A DNA stretch of 8,858 nucleotides from contig JABFWC010000345.1 in NCBI GenBank assembly GCA_013362385.1, forward strand, positions 1 through 8,858, read 5' to 3'. This document shows, one piece after another, positions 1 to 6,382 of the stretch. A model generated the notes under the pieces. It worked only from the letters and a program-made list of their open reading frames with translations. It was not told the DNA's origin and made no database searches. A program made the translations under genes and the position numbers. The stretch is from Pseudarthrobacter sp. Its GTDB lineage: Bacteria > Actinomycetota > Actinomycetes > Actinomycetales > Micrococcaceae. Numbering within the stretch: position 1 is the stretch's first letter; each line of letters opens with the position of its first letter.

Positions 1-2
1 CC

Positions 3-92
3 GCGCTGGTGACCCTGGTGCTGACCTGGCCCACGAGGCGGCGCCGCGGCCTGGCACCGAAGGAGCGCACGGCGGCGGCCGAAGAGGCTTAG
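3..92 (+). CDS. C-terminal end of an unidentified, probably membrane, protein (5' partial)
   Basis: An open frame enters from the left edge and ends at TAG (90-92), giving 29 residues. They begin with a hydrophobic run (ALVTLVLTW), continue with an Arg-rich stretch (PTRRRRGLAPK) and end with an Ala/Glu tail (TAAAEEA). A hydrophobic segment followed by a basic cluster and a short charged tail is what the last transmembrane helix and cytoplasmic tail of a transporter or other polytopic protein look like. The family cannot be named from this fragment. The stop lies 4 bases before the stop of the convergent acyl-CoA synthetase, which fits a real gene end. An open frame this short could also arise by chance in GC-rich DNA, so support is moderate. 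Confidence 0.5.
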   Translation, partial: ALVTLVLTWPTRRRRGLAPKERTAAAEEA

Positions 93-96
93 CGGC

Positions 97-1926
97 TCAG
101 CCGTACAGTTTGGCGATCTCGGCCTGGAAGTCCTGTACGACGACGGCCCGCTTGAGTTTCAGGGACGGCGTCAGGTGCCCGGATTCCACGCTGAAATCAG
201 CATCCAGGAGCGCGAACGAGCGCACCGATTCCGCCTTGGACACCAGCTGGTTGGCATGGTCCACGGCCTCCTGGACGGCAGCCCGGACCTGGGGATCCGT
301 GGTGGCCTCCCGGAGGGGGAGCGGAGGCAGGCCGCGCTCGGACCGCCAGTTGGCGACACCCTCCGGATCCAGGGTCAGCAGGGCTGACACGAACGGCTTG
401 CCGTCGCCCACAACCACAGCATGCCCCACCAGCTGGTGGGCGCGGATCCGCTCCTCCAGCGGCCCGGGGGCCACGTTCTTGCCGCCCGCGGTGACCAGCA
501 GGTCCTTTTTCCGGCCGGTCACGGTGAGGAAGCCGTCGGCGTCCAGCACGCCGAAGTCGCCGGTGCGGAAGAAACCGTCCACGAAGGCTTCGGCATTGGC
601 CGCAGGGTTCGCGTGGTAGCCCTTGAAAACGCCGATGCCTTTGACCAGGATCTCGCCGTCCTCGGCCACGCGGATAGTGGTACCCGGAATGGGAATGCCC
701 ACCGTCCCCACCTTGGTCCGGGTCGGCGTGTTCGCCGTACACGGTGCCGTGGTTTCGGTCAGTCCGTAGCCTTCCAGCACCGGGATGCCTACGCCGCGGA
801 AAAAGTGGGCGTCGTCCGGGGCGAGCGGACTGGCGCCGGACACGGTGTAGCCCACCTCGCCACCGAGGGCCTGCTGGAGCCGCGGGTAGAGCAGCCGGTC
901 GTAGAGTGCGTGCCGCAGGCGGCACAGCAATCCCGGGCCCGGACCTTCACCCCGGCTCTGCCTGTCCTGCTCCCGCGAGTAGTCGATGGCCGCCGCGGAT
1001 GCGGCCTCGAACAGCCGGCCCTTGCCCGCCAATGCCGCCTTGTGCGCCGCCGCCGCCCGCACCTTCTCGAAAATCCGGGGGACCACCAGCAGGAACGTGG
1101 GCCGGAACGAACCAAGGTCGTCCAACAGCTGCGCCGCGCCGGGGGTGTGTCCCAGGGTCGCTCCTGCCGTGAGGCACACAACCTGGACCGCCCGGGCCAG
1201 CACGTGGGCGAGGGGCAGGAACATCAAGGTGCGGGCCTGGTCCTCCTGGAGGATTTCGGGCAGGAATGCAACGATGTTCTTCGCCACCAAGGCAAAGTTT
1301 CCGTGCGTGATTTCGCACCCCTTGGGCCTGCCCGTGGTCCCTGACGTGTAAACCAGGGAAGCGATGTCGTCCAGCCCGGCTCGGCTCCGGTGCCGCTCCA
1401 GCTCGGCGTCGCCGACCCCGGCGCCGGCCGCGGCGAGGCTGGCGAGGTCCGGTGCCACGCCGTCGTAATCCATCCGCACCACGTTGACCACGCGGTCGCG
1501 GAGTGCGGCCGACTCCGACACCACGCTGTTCACGAGTTGCACTGTGGCGCGGTCGCCTGCGAAGACCCGGCGCACCCCGGCATCCCGGATGATCCACTCA
1601 ACCTGGGCCGCTGACGAGGTTTCATAGATGGGCACCGTGACGCCGCCGGCAAACCAAATGGCAAAGTCCACGAGGGTCCACTCGTAGGAAGTCCGCGACA
1701 TCACCGCTACGGTGTCCCCGGGCTCCAGGCCCCCGGCGATCAGGCCCTTGGCCAGGGCACTGATGTCCTGCAGGAATTTCTGCGCAGAAACATCCACCCA
1801 GCCGTTGGGACCCTTCCGCCGGTACAGTGCGTGCGCGGGATTGGCGGTGTGCTGCTCCAGCAGCAGGTCAGTCACGTTGCTGTCGGCGTCCAGCTCAACC
1901 AGCAGTTCCGTGCTTGCTTCTCTCAC
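97..1926 (-). CDS. Long-chain fatty-acid--CoA ligase (AMP-forming, FadD15-like)
   Basis: This enzyme activates fatty acids to acyl-CoA through an acyl-adenylate, for beta-oxidation or lipid synthesis, in the cytoplasm or at the membrane face. The 609-residue product matches the usual ~600 residues of FadD15-type ligases. Motifs of the ANL (acyl/aryl-CoA synthetase, luciferase) superfamily appear in order: the phosphate-binding loop TSGTTGRPKG (194-203), the adenylate motif GYGLTE (386-391), RTGD (454-457) with the ribose-binding Asp, the hinge GRKKD (471-475), and a C-terminal LTPSLKLKR (585-593). In the last motif Lys590 is the probable catalytic lysine, aligned by eye. The GTG start at 1924-1926 is chosen because GGAGA lies 6 bases upstream. 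The mannosyltransferase gene ends 67 bases upstream on the same strand, so cotranscription is possible. Chain-length preference cannot be read from the sequence. Confidence 0.93.
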   Translation of the reverse strand: MREASTELLVELDADSNVTDLLLEQHTANPAHALYRRKGPNGWVDVSAQKFLQDISALAKGLIAGGLEPGDTVAVMSRTSYEWTLVDFAIWFAGGVTVPIYETSSAAQVEWIIRDAGVRRVFAGDRATVQLVNSVVSESAALRDRVVNVVRMDYDGVAPDLASLAAAGAGVGDAELERHRSRAGLDDIASLVYTSGTTGRPKGCEITHGNFALVAKNIVAFLPEILQEDQARTLMFLPLAHVLARAVQVVCLTAGATLGHTPGAAQLLDDLGSFRPTFLLVVPRIFEKVRAAAAHKAALAGKGRLFEAASAAAIDYSREQDRQSRGEGPGPGLLCRLRHALYDRLLYPRLQQALGGEVGYTVSGASPLAPDDAHFFRGVGIPVLEGYGLTETTAPCTANTPTRTKVGTVGIPIPGTTIRVAEDGEILVKGIGVFKGYHANPAANAEAFVDGFFRTGDFGVLDADGFLTVTGRKKDLLVTAGGKNVAPGPLEERIRAHQLVGHAVVVGDGKPFVSALLTLDPEGVANWRSERGLPPLPLREATTDPQVRAAVQEAVDHANQLVSKAESVRSFALLDADFSVESGHLTPSLKLKRAVVVQDFQAEIAKLYG

Positions 1927-1932
1927 AGCAGG

Positions 1933-1937
1933 TCTCC
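1933..1937 (-). promoter_or_regulatory. Ribosome binding site of the acyl-CoA ligase
   Basis: On the minus strand GGAGA is followed by CCTGCT and then GTG. The 6-base spacing supports the GTG at 1926 as the translation start. Confidence 0.65.
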
Positions 1938-1941
1938 GTTT

Positions 1942-1964
1942 CCGCTGCCATGCCGCGGCAGCGG
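1942..1964 (-). other. Intergenic hairpin between mannosyltransferase and acyl-CoA ligase genes
   Basis: CCGCTGCC (1942-1949) and GGCAGCGG (1957-1964) are exact reverse complements around a 7-base loop, so an 8-bp GC-rich stem can form in the RNA of either strand. It lies between the mannosyltransferase stop (1994) and the ligase ribosome binding site (1933-1937), leaving only 4 bases before the latter. On the minus strand the stem is followed by AAACGG and not a U run, so it is not a standard intrinsic terminator. It could be an mRNA-stability or attenuation element, or it may do nothing. Confidence 0.4.
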
Positions 1965-1993
1965 CTCCTCAGGGGGTCTCATGCAATCCTGCC

Positions 1994-3721
1994 CTAGATC
2001 CAGGACGGCATCCACATCCGGACTTTCCAGTCCACGTAGGGGATGACCTCCCCGGTCCAGATGGGGTAGAAGAACGCCGACAGCAGGATGGCCGCGGCGA
2101 GGAACAGGGCCACCAGGTACAGGCCCGAGCGGCGGCGCCACGGCGGATCGGTTGCCCGGCCCAGGACCAGCCCCAGGCAGTACACCAGCGCCAGGACCAG
2201 GAAGGGTTCGAAGGACACGGCGTAGAAATAGAACATGGTGCGTTCGGGATACATGAACCACGGCAGGTAGCCCGCGACCACCCCTGCCAGGACCGCGCCG
2301 GCGCGCCAGTCCCGGCGCCCGGCCCACCAGAACAGCACGACCACCAATGCGATGGCCGCGGACCACCAGATCAGCGGGTTGCCCACGGAAAGGATGGCGG
2401 ACGTGCACTTCTCCACGGTGCAGCCCGGGGTTCCCTGCGGCGGGGATTCATAGAAGAACGACGTCGGCCTCCCCATGACCAGCCACGTCCAGGCGCTGGC
2501 CTGGTAGGGGTGTTCCGAGCTCAGGCCCTGGTGGAATTTGTACGCTTCGAGGTGGTAGTGGATGAGTGAGCGGACGGAGTTGGGGAGCCAACCCCACTCG
2601 GCTGAGGGGTTGCTGTCGGCCCAGTGGCGGAAGTAGGCGGTGTCCGACAGGAACCAGCCCGTCCAGGTGGCTGAATAGACCACGGCCGCAACGGGAACCA
2701 TGCTTGCGAAGGCCGGCAGCCCGTCCCGGATGACGCCGCCGCTGATCCAGCCGCGGATACCTGCAACGCGCCGGGCACTCAGGTCCCAGACCACTGTCAG
2801 GAGCCCGAAACCGGCGAGGAAGAAGAGCCCGGACCATTTGGTGCCCACGGCCAGCCCCATGCAGACTCCTGCTGCCACCCGCCACCAGCGGATGCCCAGC
2901 CAGGGACCCGACAACAGCGGGCCGGCCGGCGGTTGGCCGCTGTTAACCGCGACAGCCCGGGCGAGCCTTCGGGCCAGGCGGCGGCGCCCGTCGTCCCGGT
3001 CCATCAGCAACGCGCCGAATGCGGCGAGGACCCAGAATGTCAGGAAGACGTCCAGCAGCGCCGTGCGGGACATCACCAGGTGGTGGCCGTCGACGGCGAG
3101 GAGCAGGCCGGCGGCGCCGGCCAGGGGAAGCGAACGGAAGAGCTTCAAGGCGATCAGGGAGACAAGCAGCACCGTCAGTGTTCCCGTGAGCGCGGCCGCG
3201 AAGCGCCAGCCGAAGGGATTGTCCGGACCGAACAGCCACATTCCGGCGGCAATCATCCATTTACCCACCGGCGGGTGGACCACATATTCGGGTGAGTCCA
3301 GCAGGACTGTTGGATCGCCTGCATTGAATGAATCGTTGGCCTTGTCCGGCCAGCTGCGCTCGAAGCCGCTGACCAGGTACGAGTACGCGTCCTTGACGTA
3401 ATAGGTTTCGTCGAAAACGAGCTTGTGCGGGACCTCCAGGCGGACGAACCGGAGCAGGCCTCCGACTACCGCCGTCAGGACCGGGACCAGCACGTACCAA
3501 AGCCGCAACGACACCGGATAGTCACGCCAGGCCGGGCCGGCGGCCAGCAGCCTGGCTTGCAGGGCTTCGGCCGTGAACGCCTCGGCGGGCCGGCTGATCC
3601 AGGGCCGGCCGGCTGTTGTGGAGGGCTGGGCCGCGGGTGCCCCTGGTCTTGTGGCGGAAGCTGCCGGGGTTGGTTCACCGGCCCCGGCCGGCCGCGTCGA
3701 GGTCTGGGTCACGAGCCCCAT
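1994..3721 (-). CDS. Polyprenyl-phosphate-mannose--protein O-mannosyltransferase (PMT family, GT39)
   Basis: By family, this membrane enzyme moves mannose from polyprenyl-phosphomannose to Ser/Thr of proteins as they are exported by the Sec pathway. The product is 575 residues. A Pro/Ala/Thr-rich cytoplasmic leader (1-70) is followed by many hydrophobic helices, for example near 74-92, 175-195, 200-215, 221-240, 282-311, 336-355, 450-467, 474-490, 500-520 and 533-552. The first external loop carries VFDETYYVKD (102-111), in which Asp104-Glu105 matches the conserved acidic pair of the PMT active site. HPPVGKW (149-155) is also a family signature. The C-terminal block with YPER (491-494) and the ending IPYVDWKVRMWMPSWI are typical of actinobacterial PMTs. 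Cys434 and Cys439 in a polar loop could form a disulfide. ATG at 3719-3721 is chosen because AAAAGG lies just upstream; the frame stays open a further 90 codons, but only as antisense of rsmI. The gene is divergent from rsmI. Confidence 0.92.
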   Translation of the reverse strand: MGLVTQTSTRPAGAGEPTPAASATRPGAPAAQPSTTAGRPWISRPAEAFTAEALQARLLAAGPAWRDYPVSLRLWYVLVPVLTAVVGGLLRFVRLEVPHKLVFDETYYVKDAYSYLVSGFERSWPDKANDSFNAGDPTVLLDSPEYVVHPPVGKWMIAAGMWLFGPDNPFGWRFAAALTGTLTVLLVSLIALKLFRSLPLAGAAGLLLAVDGHHLVMSRTALLDVFLTFWVLAAFGALLMDRDDGRRRLARRLARAVAVNSGQPPAGPLLSGPWLGIRWWRVAAGVCMGLAVGTKWSGLFFLAGFGLLTVVWDLSARRVAGIRGWISGGVIRDGLPAFASMVPVAAVVYSATWTGWFLSDTAYFRHWADSNPSAEWGWLPNSVRSLIHYHLEAYKFHQGLSSEHPYQASAWTWLVMGRPTSFFYESPPQGTPGCTVEKCTSAILSVGNPLIWWSAAIALVVVLFWWAGRRDWRAGAVLAGVVAGYLPWFMYPERTMFYFYAVSFEPFLVLALVYCLGLVLGRATDPPWRRRSGLYLVALFLAAAILLSAFFYPIWTGEVIPYVDWKVRMWMPSWI

Positions 3722-3754
3722 GCTACCTTTTACGGCTGGTAGACCCGGCAGCAG

Positions 3755-3767
3755 TAGGCTGGGTGGG
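3755..3767 (+). promoter_or_regulatory. Candidate -10 box for a leaderless rsmI transcript
   Basis: TAGGCT (3755-3760) fits the actinobacterial -10 pattern TANNNT. It is followed by six bases (GGGTGG) and then the GTG start at 3767, so transcription would begin at or next to the start codon. I see no good -35 match 16-19 bases upstream, and no strong Shine-Dalgarno apart from a weak AGG (3756-3758) inside the same hexamer. Confidence 0.5.
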
Positions 3768-4642
3768 TGGACCCGAACCCCAGCCCCCTCCCTGCCCCCG
3801 CGCCGCCGACGACGGGGCGCATTGTGCTCGCCGCCACACCCATCGGGAACACCGGCGACGCCTCCGCCCGCCTGGTTGAGCTGCTCGGCACGGCCGATAT
3901 CGTGGCGGCGGAGGACACCCGGCGCCTTCACCGGCTGGTCCAAAGCCTCGGCGTTACTGTCGCAGGCCGCGTGATCAGCTACCACGAGCACAACGAGGCC
4001 TCCCGGACCGCCGACCTCCTCGAACAGGTCCGCAACGGCAGCACCTTGGTGATGGTCACCGATGCCGGCATGCCGTCAGTGTCCGATCCGGGCTTCCGGC
4101 TCGTGGAGGGTGCCATCGCCGCAGGACTTCCCGTCACCGCCGTTCCCGGCCCCTCCGCTGTCCTTACCGCGCTGGCCTTGTCGGGCCTGCCCACGGACCG
4201 GTTCTGCTTCGAAGGCTTCCTTCCCCGCAAAACCGGTGAACGCGCCTCGCGCCTGTCCGATCTCGCGGGGGAACGCCGCACCATGGTGTTCTTCGAGGCG
4301 CCGCACCGGCTCGAAGCCATGCTGCGGGCGCTGCGCGAGCGGTTCGGCGCGGACCGGCCCGTCGCCGTCTGCCGTGAGCTGACCAAGACTTACGAGGAGG
4401 TCATCCGGGGCTCGGTCGGTGAACTGCTGCGCTGGGCGGAGACCACGGAAGTCCGCGGCGAGATTGCCGTGGTCCTGGGCGGGGCGCCCGAGCAGGCGGC
4501 GGGCACCCCCGAGGACCACGTGGCCGCAGTCAACGAACTGGTGGCCCAGGGCATCCGGCTCAAGGAGGCCGTGGCGGCGGTGGCCGACGACGCGCGGGTC
4601 AGCAAGCGGGAGCTGTACGCTGCAGTCCTCGCCGCCCGCTGA
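3767..4642 (+). CDS. rsmI: 16S rRNA (cytidine(1402)-2'-O)-methyltransferase RsmI
   Basis: RsmI uses S-adenosylmethionine to 2'-O-methylate C1402 of 16S rRNA in the P-site decoding centre; with RsmH it yields m4Cm1402. The 291-residue protein has the family length and motifs in order: GRIVLAATPIGN (17-28), AAEDTRR (47-53), SYHEHNE (71-77), the loop VTDAGMPSVSDPG (97-109), VPGPSA (126-131), FCFEGFLPRK (146-155), FFEAPHR (175-181) and CRELTKTYEE (202-211). It is a tetrapyrrole-methylase-fold enzyme. The first 16 residues are Pro-rich and outside the core. An in-frame TAG at 3755-3757 rules out a longer protein, so GTG 3767 is the earliest start; the next in-frame GTG (residue 19) would cut into the first motif. 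The gene is divergent from the mannosyltransferase gene across 45 bases, as in M. tuberculosis. Confidence 0.96.
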   Translation: MDPNPSPLPAPAPPTTGRIVLAATPIGNTGDASARLVELLGTADIVAAEDTRRLHRLVQSLGVTVAGRVISYHEHNEASRTADLLEQVRNGSTLVMVTDAGMPSVSDPGFRLVEGAIAAGLPVTAVPGPSAVLTALALSGLPTDRFCFEGFLPRKTGERASRLSDLAGERRTMVFFEAPHRLEAMLRALRERFGADRPVAVCRELTKTYEEVIRGSVGELLRWAETTEVRGEIAVVLGGAPEQAAGTPEDHVAAVNELVAQGIRLKEAVAAVADDARVSKRELYAAVLAAR

Positions 4643-4667
4643 CCGTTTCCTCAAGGGGCGCCCGAAG

Positions 4668-4685
4668 GCTGTGCAGCTGCACAGC
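4668..4685. repeat. 18-bp perfect palindrome downstream of rsmI
   Basis: GCTGTGCAGCTGCACAGC is its own reverse complement over all 18 bases. It starts 25 bases after the rsmI stop and ends about 30 bases before the proposed gabD -35 box. As RNA it could fold into a 7-bp stem with an AGCU loop, followed 9 bases later by UUUU (4695-4698), which would make a weak rsmI terminator. As DNA it could be an operator for a dimeric regulator. The sequence alone does not decide between these. Confidence 0.5.
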
Positions 4686-4715
4686 AGGCCGGGGTTTTGG
4701 CAGTGCGCAACGGCG

Positions 4716-4744
4716 TAGACCCGTGGCGGCACCGGCAGTAGTGT
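4716..4744 (+). promoter_or_regulatory. Candidate sigma-70-type promoter for the aldehyde dehydrogenase gene
   Basis: TAGACC (4716-4721) matches TTGACA at four of six positions. A 17-base spacer separates it from TAGTGT (4739-4744), which fits TANNNT. Transcription would start near 4751 and give a leader of about 75 bases before GTG 4825. This is a by-eye match in GC-rich DNA. Confidence 0.4.
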
Positions 4745-4754
4745 GGCTGTTAAT

Positions 4755-4796
4755 CAGCCCAATGAGCCGCGTCACTCCGGCCGCAGCGATGGGCTG
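4755..4796 (+). other. Possible stem in the gabD leader RNA
   Basis: CAGCCCA (4755-4761) pairs exactly with TGGGCTG (4790-4796), a 7-bp stem closing a 28-base GC-rich loop. It lies between the proposed transcription start (~4751) and the ribosome binding site (4813-4819). It matches no riboswitch class that I recognise and may be fortuitous. Confidence 0.25.
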
Positions 4797-4812
4797 CCAC
4801 AACCCTACTGAC

Positions 4813-4819
4813 GAGGGAG
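4813..4819 (+). promoter_or_regulatory. Ribosome binding site deciding the gabD start
   Basis: GAGGGAG ends 5 bases before GTG 4825. None of the in-frame alternatives upstream (GTG 4723, ATG 4762, ATG 4789) has a comparable Shine-Dalgarno. Confidence 0.7.
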
Positions 4820-4824
4820 TCATC

Positions 4825-6324
4825 GTGACTGTCACCGCACAGCCTGCCGTAAGCGCCGAGCGCGAAAGCCGGCTTCTGGCCTCTGTTCCCACCGGGCTAC
4901 TCATCAATGGCGAGTGGCGCGACGCCGCTTCGGGCAAGACGTTCGACGTCGAGGATCCTGCCACCGGGAAGGTGCTGCTAAGCATTGCCGACGCCGGCCC
5001 GGAAGATGGTGCCGCGGCGCTGGATGCCGCCGTGGCCGCGCAGGAGTCCTGGGCCAAGGTGCCGCCGCGCGAACGCGGCGAGATCCTGCGCCGGGCGTTC
5101 GACCTGGTGACCGAGCGGGCCGAGGACTTCGCCCTGCTGATGACCATGGAGATGGGCAAGCCGCTGGCCGAGGCCCGCGGCGAGGTGACCTACGGCGCCG
5201 AATTCCTCCGCTGGTTCTCCGAAGAAGCCGTCCGCGCGTTCGGCCGCTACTCGGTTTCCCCGGACGGCAAGTCCCGCCTGCTGGTGACCAAGAAGCCGGT
5301 GGGCCCCTGCCTGCTGATCACGCCGTGGAACTTCCCGCTGGCCATGGCCACCCGCAAGATTGCCCCGGCCGTGGCCGCCGGCTGCACCATGGTGCTGAAG
5401 TCCGCGAACCTGACCCCGCTGACATCCCAGCTCTTCGCCGCCGTCATGATGGAGGCCGGGCTGCCGGCCGGCGTCCTGAACGTCATCCCCACCTCCACGG
5501 CCGGTGCCACCACCGGGCCGCTGATCAAGGATGCGCGGCTGCGGAAGCTGTCCTTCACCGGTTCCACGGAGGTGGGCCGCCGCCTGCTGGCCGACGCCTC
5601 CGAAACCGTGCTGCGCACCTCCATGGAGCTCGGCGGCAACGCACCGTTCGTGGTCTTCGAGGACGCCGACCTGGACGCCGCTGTCACCGGCGCCATGGCG
5701 GCGAAGCTGCGGAACATGGGCGAGGCGTGCACCGCGGCGAACCGGTTCATCGTGCACGAATCGGTGGCCGGGGAGTTCGCGGAGAAGTTTGCCGCGAAGA
5801 TGAAGGAGATGACCACTGCCCGCGGCACCGAGCCGGAGTCCAAGGTGGGCCCGCTGATCGACGCCAAGAGCCGGGACAAGGTCCACGAACTGGTCTCCGA
5901 CGCCGTTGCCTCCGGCGCGAAGGCCGTGCTGGGCGGCGGACCGGTGGAAGGGCCGGGCTACTTCTACCAGCCCACCATCCTCTCCGGGGTCACTGAGGGC
6001 ACCCGGATCCTGGCCGAGGAGATCTTCGGCCCGGTCGCCCCGATCATCACCTTCTCCTCCGAAGACGAGGCCGTCCGGCTGGCGAACAACACCGAGTACG
6101 GCCTGGTGGCCTACGTCTTCACCCAGGACCTCAACCGCGGCATCCGGATGGGCGAACGCCTGGAAACCGGCATGCTGGGCCTGAACGCCGGCGTCATCTC
6201 CAATGCCGCCGCACCTTTCGGCGGCGTCAAGCAGTCCGGGCTGGGACGCGAAGGCGGCCTCGAGGGCCTCGAGGAGTACCTCTACACCCAGTACATCGGC
6301 ATCGCCGACCCGTACGCCGGGTAG
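4825..6324 (+). CDS. gabD: NAD(P)+-dependent succinate-semialdehyde dehydrogenase (aldehyde dehydrogenase family)
   Basis: The enzyme oxidises succinate semialdehyde to succinate, the last step of the 4-aminobutyrate shunt. With the GTG 4825 start it has 499 residues, and the active-site residues coincide with standard ALDH2 numbering: Asn169 (TPWNFP), Lys192, Glu268 (MELGGNAP), Cys302 (GEACT), and EEIFGP with Glu399 and Phe401. Three residues matching the carboxylate-binding set of human and E. coli succinate-semialdehyde dehydrogenases are present by eye: Arg177 (ATRK), Arg296 (six before the Cys) and Ser459 (VISN). This favours that substrate over a generic aldehyde. The second Cys of the human redox switch (CxC) is replaced by Ala304. 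Position 195, which influences NAD/NADP choice, is Asn, so the cofactor is left open. A longer frame from GTG 4723 is possible but lacks a ribosome binding site. No gabT or GABA permease gene lies in the window. The gene appears monocistronic, with its own promoter and terminator. Confidence 0.88.
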   Translation: MTVTAQPAVSAERESRLLASVPTGLLINGEWRDAASGKTFDVEDPATGKVLLSIADAGPEDGAAALDAAVAAQESWAKVPPRERGEILRRAFDLVTERAEDFALLMTMEMGKPLAEARGEVTYGAEFLRWFSEEAVRAFGRYSVSPDGKSRLLVTKKPVGPCLLITPWNFPLAMATRKIAPAVAAGCTMVLKSANLTPLTSQLFAAVMMEAGLPAGVLNVIPTSTAGATTGPLIKDARLRKLSFTGSTEVGRRLLADASETVLRTSMELGGNAPFVVFEDADLDAAVTGAMAAKLRNMGEACTAANRFIVHESVAGEFAEKFAAKMKEMTTARGTEPESKVGPLIDAKSRDKVHELVSDAVASGAKAVLGGGPVEGPGYFYQPTILSGVTEGTRILAEEIFGPVAPIITFSSEDEAVRLANNTEYGLVAYVFTQDLNRGIRMGERLETGMLGLNAGVISNAAAPFGGVKQSGLGREGGLEGLEEYLYTQYIGIADPYAG

Positions 6325-6343
6325 CCCGGGACCCAAACGGCAG

Positions 6344-6382
6344 GGCGCTGCGGGCCGGGATAACCGGCCGGCAGCGCCTTTT
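6344..6382 (+). terminator. Strong intrinsic terminator after the aldehyde dehydrogenase gene
   Basis: The outer stem GGCGCTGC (6344-6351) pairs with GCAGCGCC (6371-6378). After one G-G mismatch, the inner stem GGCCGG (6353-6358) pairs with CCGGCC (6364-6369) around the loop GATAA. TTTT (6379-6382) follows directly. It lies 19 bases after the gabD stop. Its last T is also the last base of the convergent transglutaminase stop codon. On the opposite strand the stem is followed by CTGCCGTTTGGG, so termination in that direction should be weaker. Confidence 0.88.

Noticed and set aside
421..1344. Plus-strand open frame (307 codons) opposite the acyl-CoA ligase gene
   Set aside because: It is a shadow of the ligase frame, with low-complexity Arg/Gly/Gln composition and no motif or ribosome binding site of note.
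1712..2569. Plus-strand open frame (285 codons) spanning the ligase/mannosyltransferase junction
   Set aside because: It is antisense to two well-supported genes and its translation looks like random GC-rich sequence.
3722..3991. 90-codon N-terminal extension of the mannosyltransferase
   Set aside because: The extension is antisense to the start of rsmI and has no family similarity. ATG 3721 has AAAAGG just upstream and begins a normal PMT leader.
4723..4824. 34-codon N-terminal extension of the aldehyde dehydrogenase from GTG 4723
   Set aside because: It has no ribosome binding site, overlaps the proposed promoter, and would shift the active-site numbering. GAGGGAG before GTG 4825 decides for the shorter form.
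4818..4830. AGTCA-TCG-TGACT inverted repeat over the gabD start codon as an operator
   Set aside because: Five-base arms occur often by chance, and the sequence is already explained by the ribosome binding site, start and second codon. I keep it only as a side note in the leader finding.
4978..6336. Long minus-strand open frame (452 codons) opposite the aldehyde dehydrogenase gene
   Set aside because: It is antisense to a protein with complete family motifs, and its translation is Gly/His/Gln/Arg-rich without recognisable motifs. Long shadow frames are expected where third positions are mostly G or C.
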